From assembly GCA_905207625.1 (NCBI GenBank), contig CAJLLT010000028.1, positions 1 through 28,277 on the forward strand: 28,277 bases of DNA. The letters run 5' to 3'. A program made the position numbers and the translations under genes. How positions within the stretch are numbered: position 1 is the first letter of the stretch; each line of letters starts with the position of its first letter. Below, piece by piece: positions 6,660 to 15,261 of the stretch. This DNA is from an uncultured Eubacteriales bacterium (GTDB lineage: Bacteria > Bacillota > Clostridia > Oscillospirales > UBA644). Below the pieces are notes generated by a model, which worked only from the letters and a program-made list of their open reading frames with translations, was not told the DNA's origin and did no database searches.

Positions 6660-8138
6660 TTATTTATCGGAAAGCAGACGGAGAAGCTCCGACGCTATTT
6701 TGTTTACCTTTGTGGCATAAGCGAAAAACGCACCCTCACCGTCAAGCCGGAGAAGAACCTTTCTGTCACCGATATCGGTAAATTCCATTACCGTATCGTC
6801 ACCGTCGGAAACTCCGTAGACGATTTTCAGCAGATTACCGGACTCCTTTTCGTCGCCCGAAACAAGTCCGTCGCAGGTTACGCTCATACAGGTAACGTAG
6901 AACTCACGGAATGCCTGCTGATCGATCTGCCCGTAACCGTCACAGCTTACACTCAGATCGTCATCACCGGTCCACTTCAGCCGGAAAACATACTCCCTAC
7001 CCTCATATTCGAGAGTAAGAGTGCTCAGGTCCGTAATATTATGAAGCGCGAGCAGACTTACACACCACACGTCCGCGGGATCCTGAAGCCAGTCAAAGAC
7101 CTCCGCATCAGCAGAATATACCGCAGTTGAATCGTTGAACATCAGATATGTTTTTCCGGCATCTGTCTTCCCCACATAATATACATTTGTGACGGTAACG
7201 AACCCGTCCGTATCCGACGCATCATAATATGGGTTCTGCCGTCCCGAAAGAGAGCTTATGGGATTTTTTGTATCCGTATTTACGGTAATAGTCACAGTTG
7301 TAGGTCTGTCCAGTCCGTATTCCGCAAGTTTTTCGGCGGAAAAGTCTTCCCCCACAACGTCGGCGGACAGGAAACAGAGTTTCTTCATCATCTGTTCCAC
7401 GGGAGTATAACTGCCGGGGAAATGAAAGGGTTTTTCCAGCACCGTTCCGCCGTAATAGCGGAGCTGACTGCTTTCTTCATCGCTTGTCCTGCGGACGGAC
7501 AGCTCCCTCCCCCCGGAATCACTGACACTGAAGCGTACAAACCCGGTGGCATATTCAGCCTCAGTGCTGATAAAGGTTTCATAATACCCGGTCTTTGCCT
7601 GAAGAAATCTGCCGGCAAAGGCATTTGAACCAAGATAAACATCCCGGCTGTCTTCCATCCGGATATAATATCCGTCTCCCAAGGGGGCGGGGTCCCCTAC
7701 CAATATCTGAGCAGAGGTTCCGTCCCTGAAAGATATTTTCACGGTGGCTGAGGGATTTTCAAGTCCATACCAGTCAAGATTCGTGCTGTTTTTTTCTATT
7801 GTCGACAAAGCGTATACGCCGTCCACGCTTTCATACAGAAGCTTCACATATTGCTTCTGCAACGGGACGGTCTCGCTTCCCGCAAAGGTTATATTTCCGG
7901 AAATATCCCGTTTCAGTGTATACTCACCGTATCCGTTTACCACATTCACCGAGGTAACATCGTAAAGATTGCACTTATAGACCAGATACTTTTCGTTTTC
8001 ATGGTTTATAGTCACATCCGTGGATTCCGTCGGTTTTTCGGGAAGCTCATCCCTTCCCCTGACCCAGAACACGGCGGCAATGACAGCCGCAGTGACCGCA
8101 ACGACCACAATAATAGCGATAATCTTGTTTCTGGTCAT
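6660..8138 (-). CDS. DUF4340-domain membrane-anchored protein of Gld-like ABC module
   Basis: The 492-residue protein has one N-terminal membrane segment (about 7-26) and a long outside-facing, beta-rich region. It contains DUF4340-like repeats: WYGLENPSATVKISF with a following ILVGDPAPLGDGYYIR stretch, and a similar later block AEYGLDRPTTVTITV with YYVGKTDAGKTYLMF. DUF4340 proteins regularly accompany GldG-like proteins and ABC-2 exporters; their biochemical role is unknown. The start overlaps the GldG-like stop codon (ATGA), indicating translational coupling. It is the last gene of the four-gene ABC module and is followed after 38 bases by thrS. Confidence 0.85.
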   Translation of the reverse strand: MTRNKIIAIIVVVAVTAAVIAAVFWVRGRDELPEKPTESTDVTINHENEKYLVYKCNLYDVTSVNVVNGYGEYTLKRDISGNITFAGSETVPLQKQYVKLLYESVDGVYALSTIEKNSTNLDWYGLENPSATVKISFRDGTSAQILVGDPAPLGDGYYIRMEDSRDVYLGSNAFAGRFLQAKTGYYETFISTEAEYATGFVRFSVSDSGGRELSVRRTSDEESSQLRYYGGTVLEKPFHFPGSYTPVEQMMKKLCFLSADVVGEDFSAEKLAEYGLDRPTTVTITVNTDTKNPISSLSGRQNPYYDASDTDGFVTVTNVYYVGKTDAGKTYLMFNDSTAVYSADAEVFDWLQDPADVWCVSLLALHNITDLSTLTLEYEGREYVFRLKWTGDDDLSVSCDGYGQIDQQAFREFYVTCMSVTCDGLVSGDEKESGNLLKIVYGVSDGDDTVMEFTDIGDRKVLLRLDGEGAFFAYATKVNKIASELLRLLSDK

Positions 8139-9784
8139 AGTTTTCTGCGCCTTCCCGCAATCACAATGCCCACTACCGAGAGCAGCAACGGGATCCCCGC
8201 CACAAGACTTATCATAACGGCTATGACCTGAGCATCGTTTTCAAAGGAAAGTGTATTGAATATCAGGGTATCGGGCAAAATCATTGAATCCGTAGCTTTT
8301 GTGGTAGAAGTCACCGCACGGACAAGGCGAAGCATATATGCCGCCGTCTGCTGGTTTGCACCGTCAATATTGCTGATAAAGTAATCTTCGACAGCCGCCA
8401 TGGATCCGGTGACCGTAACGGAGGAAGCAAACTGAGTCATTCCCTCATGTCTTGTCCTGAGAGCGACCACCGCCACATCAAACGGCCCTTCGGTGTCCTC
8501 TGTTTTCCTGACACAGTAATCCCTGAAATTGGACAGGGACACCGCATCAGAATCGGCGGTATAATGTCCGAAAGAAGTACCGGATGTAGTCAGCACGGAG
8601 TAGAGGGTGGTATCATCTTTTGAATCGTAAAGCTTCTTCACGCTCCGGACCTTTCCCAGCCGGAGATTCAGATATGAGCCGAGATCGGAGTTTTTACCGA
8701 CTATATCCGCCGCACCTGTACCGTAACCTACACGAAGCAGCGGAGCGTACGCACCGGACAGGGTATAAACATTACCGGATGAGGTAGTATCAAAGATATT
8801 GTCACCGCCGAGTGACATCCCCCACTCTGCGAGATAGGAATTGAGATGTCTGTCATTATAAGCGTCAAGGTCTGAAAAGAGCATGAGATGATGCCCGAGT
8901 TTCCATTCCGCGGAAAGCCAGGAATCTATTTTTTCTATGTCATCGGTACTGTAGCCCCGGGAAGGGTTGCAGATAACAAGCAACGAAATATCATCCGGGA
9001 TCTTTTCCGATGTTTTATCGGAAAAATCATAGTAATACACGTCAAAGCCGTTATCCTTGAGAAGCTCGTAAAAATACGCCGTTTCCTTTTCCCCGTGCCC
9101 GGATGCAAAAGCGACTTTCTGAATATCCCGTGCCGTAACATACATAAGTCCTGAAGTCATGCGTCTTTCAAGTCCGACATAATTCATATCATCAAAGACA
9201 GTGGTCTTTACCGTCCTGTACCTTCCTGTGTCCGGACTGTAAATAACCATAAATATACTTGATGCGGTATCCGTACCGTCATCCAGTGATATTCCTCTTT
9301 CGGTGAAAAACCGGGGATTGTAGCGGGGATCGATGAATCTGATGCTGATTTTTGCGCCGTTTTTTGTATAGTTGTCAAGGGTCTCGGTCACATACTTATA
9401 CAAAGATACCGAAGACACCTCGGAAGATGAGGAGCGGTACTTTGCTTCATCACCAAGGACTATTATTTCCACTCCGGACACGTCTTCGCGTCCGTCAAGC
9501 TCGGAAAGAAGCGTCAGAGTCTCCGTATCAAGAGAAAAAGTTTTCTCCTCCGTCATATCCCATTTCATTGTGAAACGGCTCTCCGCATAGGAAAGAAAAA
9601 TATTGACCGCAACCACCAGTGCTATGAATACCGCAGTTAAAACAGTGGCAGTTCCTCCGTATTTTATCTTCTTGACCACATTTTTTCTTGTCACCTGCGC
9701 GGAGGAAACGCCTGTCTGCGCCGCAAGGGAGGGAGAAGAAGCGGAAACGCGGGAAAGATCGGTGTTTTTTTCTTTTTTACTCAT
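8135..9784 (-). CDS. GldG-like ABC auxiliary protein
   Basis: The 549-residue protein has a polar N-terminus (1-40), a membrane segment (about 44-64), a large extracytoplasmic region and a C-terminal membrane segment (about 518-542) ending in RRRKL. This is the layout of GldG-like auxiliary subunits (ABC_transp_aux family): the WDMTEEKTFSLDTET block after the first segment, and a middle section with VAFASGHGEKE and LLVICNPSRGYSTDD resembling a Rossmann-like sensor fold. In Bacteroidetes GldG works with GldA and GldF in gliding or secretion; the role in Firmicutes is not established. GAGGTG lies five bases before the ATG. It starts nine bases after the permease stop. Confidence 0.87.
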   Translation of the reverse strand: MSKKEKNTDLSRVSASSPSLAAQTGVSSAQVTRKNVVKKIKYGGTATVLTAVFIALVVAVNIFLSYAESRFTMKWDMTEEKTFSLDTETLTLLSELDGREDVSGVEIIVLGDEAKYRSSSSEVSSVSLYKYVTETLDNYTKNGAKISIRFIDPRYNPRFFTERGISLDDGTDTASSIFMVIYSPDTGRYRTVKTTVFDDMNYVGLERRMTSGLMYVTARDIQKVAFASGHGEKETAYFYELLKDNGFDVYYYDFSDKTSEKIPDDISLLVICNPSRGYSTDDIEKIDSWLSAEWKLGHHLMLFSDLDAYNDRHLNSYLAEWGMSLGGDNIFDTTSSGNVYTLSGAYAPLLRVGYGTGAADIVGKNSDLGSYLNLRLGKVRSVKKLYDSKDDTTLYSVLTTSGTSFGHYTADSDAVSLSNFRDYCVRKTEDTEGPFDVAVVALRTRHEGMTQFASSVTVTGSMAAVEDYFISNIDGANQQTAAYMLRLVRAVTSTTKATDSMILPDTLIFNTLSFENDAQVIAVMISLVAGIPLLLSVVGIVIAGRRRKL

Positions 9785-9793
9785 TCTGACACC

Positions 9794-10519
9794 TCAATTC
9801 CAGCGACGGCGTTCCAGAATCCTTACGGTCAGGAACAGAAAAACGGCGGTAACGCTCAGGTAATAAACTATGGGACGGACAGAAAGGATTCCGTTCGCGA
9901 AATCGCCGAACATTGCGAAAATATTAAGTGCGGATACCGCCGACGCAAGCCAGGAAGGAAGCATCGACGACAAAAAGTCCGCCGTATACATAAGCAAAAA
10001 CACGCCGAACGTTCCGGCTGCTGCGGCGATCGGACTCTCCGTAAGAGCGGAAACGAAAACGGCAACACTGACTATAGCCGCAAGAAACAGCAGTGACCCG
10101 AGAACCGTGACCGCAAGGGAAGGGGTCAGAAGAGTTCCGAATTCATGAGCCGTGTCATCAAAGAAGTCAAGTACTGCAAAATAAACTATATTGACCGCGG
10201 AACAGGCAAGCATCACGGTGTAAGCTCCGAAAAATTTTCCCATAACCACGGCAGTAAGTCCCACGGGACTTGTCATTATGAGCTGGTCAGTCTTATTCCT
10301 GTGCTCCTCGCTGAAAAAACGGACAGCAAGCACGGAGACCGTTATAACATCCACAAGCGTGACCCACAGTCCGAGATAATTGCCAAGATAAGAAGTGTTG
10401 GACCATATAACGAAAAGGGAAAACATTAACGAGGAGAGAAAGGCGTAAACCGCCATAATGAACCATCCGGACGGACTTTTGAAAAAAGCCGTCAGTTCAC
10501 GTTTGAAAATCGCCGTCAC
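9794..10519 (-). CDS. ABC-2 type permease, GldF-like
   Basis: The 241-residue integral membrane protein has about six hydrophobic segments (roughly 18-38, 52-68, 98-118, 133-158, 165-186, 212-233). A cytoplasmic loop carries the EEHRNKTDQLIMTSPV block typical of ABC-2/GldF permeases (EE..GT.E.LLT.P in the family). The start is GTG, overlapping the ATPase stop codon (GTGA) with GAGGA just upstream, so it is coupled to the ATPase. It should form the membrane channel of an exporter or other envelope machine with the neighbouring GldG-like and DUF4340 proteins. Substrate unknown. Confidence 0.9.
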   Translation of the reverse strand: MTAIFKRELTAFFKSPSGWFIMAVYAFLSSLMFSLFVIWSNTSYLGNYLGLWVTLVDVITVSVLAVRFFSEEHRNKTDQLIMTSPVGLTAVVMGKFFGAYTVMLACSAVNIVYFAVLDFFDDTAHEFGTLLTPSLAVTVLGSLLFLAAIVSVAVFVSALTESPIAAAAGTFGVFLLMYTADFLSSMLPSWLASAVSALNIFAMFGDFANGILSVRPIVYYLSVTAVFLFLTVRILERRRWN

Positions 10520-11646
10520 TGGTCTTCCTCCTCCCGGTTTCCGGCTCCATCTGCCCCTGTCTGCGGTTCAGTTCCGGAAAACTCATCTCTTGCTTCCGCA
10601 GATATAACCGCGTCATCTTTTTCCGGACTCTCTTCCGAAGTCGCTTTTTCTTCATGACCGCCGGCATCGGTACCCGGGGTCATTGCCTTTGCCTCCGCAT
10701 CACTGTCCACAAGTGTCAGGAACATATCCTCAAGGGACATACCCAGAGGAGTTATCATCAGGATATACCAGCTCCTTCCGGCACAGGATTCAAACAGCGC
10801 CTTCCGTATATCCTCACCCTTCCGGGCGGTGACAATATAGTCCCCTGTGCCTCTTTCCGTGCTTCCGGTATAGCGGATATCGGCAATTCCCGGCAAAGAA
10901 CCGAGAACCCCGACAACATCAGCCCCCTCCGGTGCGGCAATTCTCAGACCGTAACGGGTATTTGCACCCATTGCGGCGGAAATGTCAGCCACGGGAGAAT
11001 CAAGCACGACATACCCCTGGTTTATAACAATGACCCTCTGGCAGGTAGACTGTATTTCCGAAAGAACATGGGAACTTACAATGACCGTCCGACGGTCGCC
11101 GAGGCTTTTTATAAGACTTCTTATCTGAACTATTTCGCGGGGATCAAGTCCTGCGGTAGGCTCATCAAATATCAGTATGTCAGGATTTCCTATCAGCGCC
11201 TGGGCTATGCCCACTCGCTGCTTGTAGCCCTTGGAAAGATTCTTTATCAGCCGATGATAAACCTCCTCTATCCGAACAACGGAACAGACCTCCGCTATAT
11301 GCGCTTCCCTGTTGCATATATTGGGTTTTTTTGCGCATTTTTTCAGGTCATACACGAAGTTCAGATAGTCCCGGACGGTCATGTCATGATACAGCGGCGG
11401 AATTTCCGGCAGATATCCGATCTTTTCCTTGGCCTTTCTGGGCTGTTCGAGGATATCGTAGCCGTTTACCCTGACGGTGCCGCAGGTAGAGGAGGTATAG
11501 CCCGTCATCATATTCATAGTCGTACTCTTCCCCGCTCCGTTAGGGCCGAGAAGTCCGACTATCTCCCCTTTTTGCACAGTAAAGGTCACATCATTGACCA
11601 CCGTGCGGGATCCGTATCTCTTTGTCAGACCGCAAACTTCTATCAT
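10516..11646 (-). CDS. ABC transporter ATPase, GldA-like, with acidic C-terminal tail
   Basis: The 376-residue ATP-binding subunit carries Walker A GPNGAGKST (34-42), the signature LSKGYKQR (137-144), Walker B ILIFDE (157-162) and the switch histidine H193. The SKGYKQRVGIAQAL block and the degenerate domain after residue 225 match ABC-2/GldA-type ATPases. Residues about 313-376 form a tail rich in Glu, Asp, Ser and Gly and poor in hydrophobics, probably disordered, that most relatives lack. The gene follows aspS by 47 bases and overlaps the permease gene. Its only good Shine-Dalgarno lies in the 3' arm of a 9-bp hairpin at 11655-11681. Confidence 0.93.
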   Translation of the reverse strand: MIEVCGLTKRYGSRTVVNDVTFTVQKGEIVGLLGPNGAGKSTTMNMMTGYTSSTCGTVRVNGYDILEQPRKAKEKIGYLPEIPPLYHDMTVRDYLNFVYDLKKCAKKPNICNREAHIAEVCSVVRIEEVYHRLIKNLSKGYKQRVGIAQALIGNPDILIFDEPTAGLDPREIVQIRSLIKSLGDRRTVIVSSHVLSEIQSTCQRVIVINQGYVVLDSPVADISAAMGANTRYGLRIAAPEGADVVGVLGSLPGIADIRYTGSTERGTGDYIVTARKGEDIRKALFESCAGRSWYILMITPLGMSLEDMFLTLVDSDAEAKAMTPGTDAGGHEEKATSEESPEKDDAVISAEARDEFSGTEPQTGADGAGNREEEDQ

Positions 11647-11654
11647 CGGGTCAT

Positions 11655-11681
11655 GCCCCTCCGTTTCTGTTCCGGAGGGGC
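11655..11681 (-). promoter_or_regulatory. Hairpin covering the Shine-Dalgarno of the ABC ATPase gene
   Basis: On the minus strand GCCCCTCCG (11673-11681) pairs perfectly over 9 bp with CGGAGGGGC (11655-11663), with a nine-base loop. The 3' arm contains GGAGGGG, the only Shine-Dalgarno upstream of the ATPase ATG at 11644-11646. No U-tract follows, so it is not a standard terminator of aspS. It may lower translation of the ABC module relative to aspS, or attenuate transcription weakly. A three-codon frame (ATG ACC CGA TGA) overlaps the ATPase start. Confidence 0.6.
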
Positions 11682-11693
11682 TTCCTTTCCGGT

Positions 11694-13460
11694 TTATTCC
11701 TTAATAATGGATATATGGAGGTCTCTTAACTGCGCTTCATCCACTTCGGACGGGCAGTCCGTCATAAGTTCGGAAGCGTTCTGAACCTTCGGGAACGCAA
11801 CAACATCACGCAGGCTCTCCGCGCCGAGCATCTGCATCACCAGCCGGTCAAGACCGATTCCCATTCCGCCGTGCGGGGGTGCACCGTAACGGAATGCGTC
11901 AAGCAGAAAGCCGAATTTTGCATAAGCCTGTTCGTGGGTGAATCCAAGGAGTCTGAACATTCTCTCCTGAAGTGCGGGATCGGTTATACGGATGGAGCCG
12001 CTTGACAACTCTATTCCGTTAAGAACCAGGTCGTAAGCCTTTGCCCTTACATTTGCCTTGTCCGTCTCAAGATAAGGCAGACACTCATCCAGAGGAGAAG
12101 TAAAGGGATGGTGCATCGCCAGCCAGTTGCCCGTCTCCTCGTCATACTCAAAGAAGGGGAACTCCGTTATCCAGACGAAATTATATCCCTCAAGTTTTAG
12201 TTCAAGTTTCTTGCACACCTTGATACGCAGCAGACCCAGCTGAGAAAGAACATGACCGTTGTTGGAGTCCGCAATAATGAGTACCACATCGCCTTTCTGC
12301 GCTCCGGTACGGCTTATGATGGCGTTCATCTCTTCCTCTGTCATGAATTTGGCAAAAGAGGAGGAAACACCCTCATCGGTCATACGGATCCAGGCAAGCC
12401 CCTTGCCTCCTATACCCTTGACATATTCGGTAAGCTTGTCTATTTCCTTACGGGTAAGAACGGATACGGCATTATCCGCCTTTATCGCCCTTACGGATCC
12501 CTTCTGGCAGGCAGAAGAGAATACGGAGAAGCCGCAGTCCCTGACGATATCGCTCAGATCAACTATTTCCATTCCGTAACGGGTATCGGGTTTATCCGAA
12601 CCGTAACGTTCCATGGCTTCCTTATAGGTAAGACGGGGGATCTTCGGTATATCCACACCGAGAGCTTCCTTGAAAAGTCTTTTCATGAAGCCTTCGCCTA
12701 TTCCCATAACGTCTTCAACATCCACAAAGGACATTTCCAGGTCTATTTGGGTAAATTCGGGCTGACGGTCCGCTCTCAGGTCCTCGTCACGGAAGCAGCG
12801 GGAAATCTGCATGTATCTGTCAAAGCCTGCGACCATGGAAAGCTGTTTGTAAAGCTGGGGAGACTGGGGCAGAGCGTAAAACCCTCCGGGATGGATACGG
12901 CTGGGAACAAGATAGTCCCGCGCACCCTCCGGGGTGGAACGTATAAGCATGGGGGTCTCAATCTCGATAAATCCGTTTTCATCGAAGTAGTCACGGGTTA
13001 TTTTTGCCACTTTATGGCGGAATATCAGATTCTTCATCAGATCCGGTCGGCGAAGGTCAAGATAACGGTACTTGAGCCTCAGTTCCTCATTGACATTGGT
13101 CTTTTCCGAGATCTCAAAGGGCGGGGTCTCCGCTTTTCCCAATATTCTGAGTTCGCTTGCGCGGAGTTCGATCTGTCCCGTTGCCATATTCTTGTTCTCG
13201 GCACCTTCACCCCTTGCGGCAACGGTTCCGGTAACAGCAATAACGTCCTCACTGCGCAGAGTATAGGCAAGGTCAAAAAGCTCCTTGGACTGCTGCTCGT
13301 CAAATGCTATCTGCAGTATTCCGGTACGGTCACGCAGATCAACGAATATAAGCCCTCCGAGGACCCTGCGGCGCTGAACCCAACCCGCGGCGGTAACGGT
13401 CTGTCCTATGTTTTTCGTTCCGAACTCGGCACAGTATGCCGTTCTGTTGATATAACTCAT
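11694..13460 (-). CDS. aspS: Aspartyl-tRNA synthetase, bacterial type
   Basis: The 588-residue class IIb synthetase has an N-terminal OB-fold anticodon domain (about 1-105), motif 1 GFIEIETP (163-170), motif 2 FRDEDLRADRQPEF (from 223), a GAD-type insertion (about 290-420) and motif 3 GGMGIGLDR (531-539). Length is typical of the bacterial form. The residue following RRRV is leucine (L34) where non-discriminating AspRSs often carry His, which hints at a discriminating enzyme charging only tRNA-Asp; this is tentative. AAGGTG lies seven bases before the ATG. It is directly downstream of hisS, the common hisS-aspS pair, and no T-box lies in the 55-base gap. Confidence 0.98.
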   Translation of the reverse strand: MSYINRTAYCAEFGTKNIGQTVTAAGWVQRRRVLGGLIFVDLRDRTGILQIAFDEQQSKELFDLAYTLRSEDVIAVTGTVAARGEGAENKNMATGQIELRASELRILGKAETPPFEISEKTNVNEELRLKYRYLDLRRPDLMKNLIFRHKVAKITRDYFDENGFIEIETPMLIRSTPEGARDYLVPSRIHPGGFYALPQSPQLYKQLSMVAGFDRYMQISRCFRDEDLRADRQPEFTQIDLEMSFVDVEDVMGIGEGFMKRLFKEALGVDIPKIPRLTYKEAMERYGSDKPDTRYGMEIVDLSDIVRDCGFSVFSSACQKGSVRAIKADNAVSVLTRKEIDKLTEYVKGIGGKGLAWIRMTDEGVSSSFAKFMTEEEMNAIISRTGAQKGDVVLIIADSNNGHVLSQLGLLRIKVCKKLELKLEGYNFVWITEFPFFEYDEETGNWLAMHHPFTSPLDECLPYLETDKANVRAKAYDLVLNGIELSSGSIRITDPALQERMFRLLGFTHEQAYAKFGFLLDAFRYGAPPHGGMGIGLDRLVMQMLGAESLRDVVAFPKVQNASELMTDCPSEVDEAQLRDLHISIIKE

Positions 13461-13515
13461 ATTTTTACACCTTCTGTAGTGATTATATTATTCTTTTTCG
13501 TCATCTTTGTGAACG

Positions 13516-14775
13516 TCAGCGGGAAATAATGCGGCTTACGGCCTCACCGGAGAGAACAGTCTCCGTTTTGTCTCCGGTAAGCATATTCCTGACGGTGCCT
13601 TTATCGGCAGCAACCTCGTCGTCGCCGAGAACCAGGGTAAACCTTGCCCCTATTTTGTCGGCGTATTTCATCTGAGCCTTGAGGGACCGGTTCATAATAT
13701 CGGTTTCAGCGGAAATTCCCAGATCACGGAGCCGGGAACAGAGGAGCGCCGCTTTGGATGCCGCGGCGACACCGATATTGGCAATATATATATCGGTCAC
13801 GGGTTTCTCTCCGAAGGAAAGTCCCTCCGTCTCCATAATGGAAACAAGTCTTTCCATACCGCTTGCGAAGCCTATTGCGGGAACGCTCTTGCCACCCAGT
13901 TCCTCGACAAGGTTATCATATCTGCCGCCGGCAAGGACCGCAAGTCCGGAAACGCTGTCAATAAACTCAAAAACAGTCTTTGTGTAATAGTCAAGGCCAC
14001 GGACTATGCCCGGGTCCTTCTCAAATTCAATTCCGAGGGCTGAAAGATTTTCCTGCAACCGGATATAATGATCGGTGCATTCTTCACACAGGTAATCCGT
14101 GATCTTCGGAGCATCCGCGGCTATGGCGGAACAAACCGGACTCTTGCAGTCAAGTATTCTCAACGGGTTCCGTTCAAGTCTTGTACGGCAGGTATCGCAG
14201 AGCTTATCGGCGGAAGCCGCGAAATAAGCCTTGAGAGCCTTGGAGTATTCGGCCCGGCAGGTGGGACATCCGATGGAATTTATTTTCAGCTTTGCACCCT
14301 TTATCCCCAGAGAGCGGATGAATCTGTCCGCCACGGATATGAGCTCCGCATCGGCAGAGGGGTCGGAAGCACCGAAGAGCTCCATACCGAACTGATTAAA
14401 CTCACGGTATCTTCCCGCCTGAGGTTTCTCGTAACGGAAAGTGGTTATATTGTAATACGCCTTGAACGGAAGGGCATCATTGAGCAGCCCGTGTTCAAGA
14501 GCCATGCGCACAGTGCTTGCCGTGCCCTCCGGGCGGAGCGTCATACTCCGGTCACCTTTATCGGTAAAAGTATACATTTCCTTCTGGACGATGTCGGTAG
14601 TATCCCCTACACCGCGCTGAAACAGACCGGTCTCCTCAAATGTGGGAAACCGAACCTGCTTGTATCCGGCACAGGCAGCGGCTTCGGAAGCCTTTCTTTC
14701 CACAAACTGCCATTTATATGAATCCGCCGGAAGCACATCATGGGTCCCCCGGGGTGCTTTGATCATTGTTGCCAT
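13516..14775 (-). CDS. hisS: Histidyl-tRNA synthetase
   Basis: The 419-residue class II synthetase charges tRNA-His. Seen are APRGTHDVLP (7-16), motif 2 FRYEKPQAGRYREF (113-126), the histidine-specific LDYYTKT (261-267) and motif 3 AIGFASGMERL (300-310), then a C-terminal anticodon domain. The insertion at about 165-235 has eight cysteines (C170, C173, C193, C196, C210, C215, C230, C233), a pattern shared with many clostridial HisRSs and suggestive of metal binding. The ATG at 14773-14775 is chosen because AAAGGTG is six bases upstream; the GTG three codons earlier is part of that ribosome binding site. It lies 18 bases after mgsA. Confidence 0.98.
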   Translation of the reverse strand: MATMIKAPRGTHDVLPADSYKWQFVERKASEAAACAGYKQVRFPTFEETGLFQRGVGDTTDIVQKEMYTFTDKGDRSMTLRPEGTASTVRMALEHGLLNDALPFKAYYNITTFRYEKPQAGRYREFNQFGMELFGASDPSADAELISVADRFIRSLGIKGAKLKINSIGCPTCRAEYSKALKAYFAASADKLCDTCRTRLERNPLRILDCKSPVCSAIAADAPKITDYLCEECTDHYIRLQENLSALGIEFEKDPGIVRGLDYYTKTVFEFIDSVSGLAVLAGGRYDNLVEELGGKSVPAIGFASGMERLVSIMETEGLSFGEKPVTDIYIANIGVAAASKAALLCSRLRDLGISAETDIMNRSLKAQMKYADKIGARFTLVLGDDEVAADKGTVRNMLTGDKTETVLSGEAVSRIISR

Positions 14776-14793
14776 AAATTTCACCTTTCAAAA

Positions 14794-15228
14794 TTATATA
14801 TCCTGGTATGAGTCCTGTCCCTTACGGTGCCGGGCAGAAAGAATATCACGCCACGCAAGATCTCCCCGCTCAAGGGCATGAACAAGGACCTCCGCCGTTG
14901 CGATATTTGTTGCCACGGGAACATTGTGAACATCGCACAGACGCAGTAGCGTCATATCGTCGACACCGCTCCTGTCACCGTTTGTCGGGTCACGGAAAAA
15001 TATGAGCAGGTCTATTTCATTGTTCGCGATACGGGAGCCTATCTGCTGATCTCCTCCTGAACCCCCGCCCATAAAACGGAAAATATCAAGTCCCGTCGCA
15101 TCGGCAACGAGTTTTCCCGTGGCGGCAGTGGCACAGATCTTATGCTGCGCAAGAATTCCGCAGTAGGCAATACAGAACTGCACCATCAGCTCCTTTTTCT
15201 TGTCATGAGCGATAAGAGCTATATTCAT
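14794..15228 (-). CDS. mgsA: Methylglyoxal synthase
   Basis: The 144-residue protein should convert dihydroxyacetone phosphate to methylglyoxal and phosphate, a glycolytic overflow bypass. H8, the catalytic D60 (GGDQQIG; E. coli D71), D80 (RDP; D91) and D90 (D101) are present, as is the LCDVHNVPVATNIATAE block. The residue aligned with E. coli H98 (present also in B. subtilis) is S87, and E. coli S65 corresponds to G54 in a glycine-rich GGGSGG loop. The ATG at 15226-15228 has AAAGGTG nine bases upstream; the GTG four codons earlier overlaps it. It lies 33 bases after minD, the usual clostridial neighbour. Confidence 0.94.
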   Translation of the reverse strand: MNIALIAHDKKKELMVQFCIAYCGILAQHKICATAATGKLVADATGLDIFRFMGGGSGGDQQIGSRIANNEIDLLIFFRDPTNGDRSGVDDMTLLRLCDVHNVPVATNIATAEVLVHALERGDLAWRDILSARHRKGQDSYQDI

Positions 15229-15261
15229 CTCGTCTTTCACCTTTCCTTCTCTGACGAAGCG

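Noticed and set aside
10654..11784. A 376-codon open frame on the plus strand opposite the ABC ATPase gene
   Set aside because: It is antisense to a clear ABC ATPase, has no known motif and spans the aspS-ATPase junction; treated as a shadow.
13461..13515. Possible T-box or other leader between hisS and aspS, and before thrS
   Set aside because: The gaps (55, 18 and 38 bases) are far too short for a T-box, and no T-box sequence or terminator/antiterminator pair is present.
12252..13529. A 425-codon open frame on the plus strand opposite aspS
   Set aside because: It lies wholly antisense to a well-supported aspS, has no recognisable domain, low-complexity composition and no ribosome binding site; long antisense frames are common opposite GC-biased codon usage.
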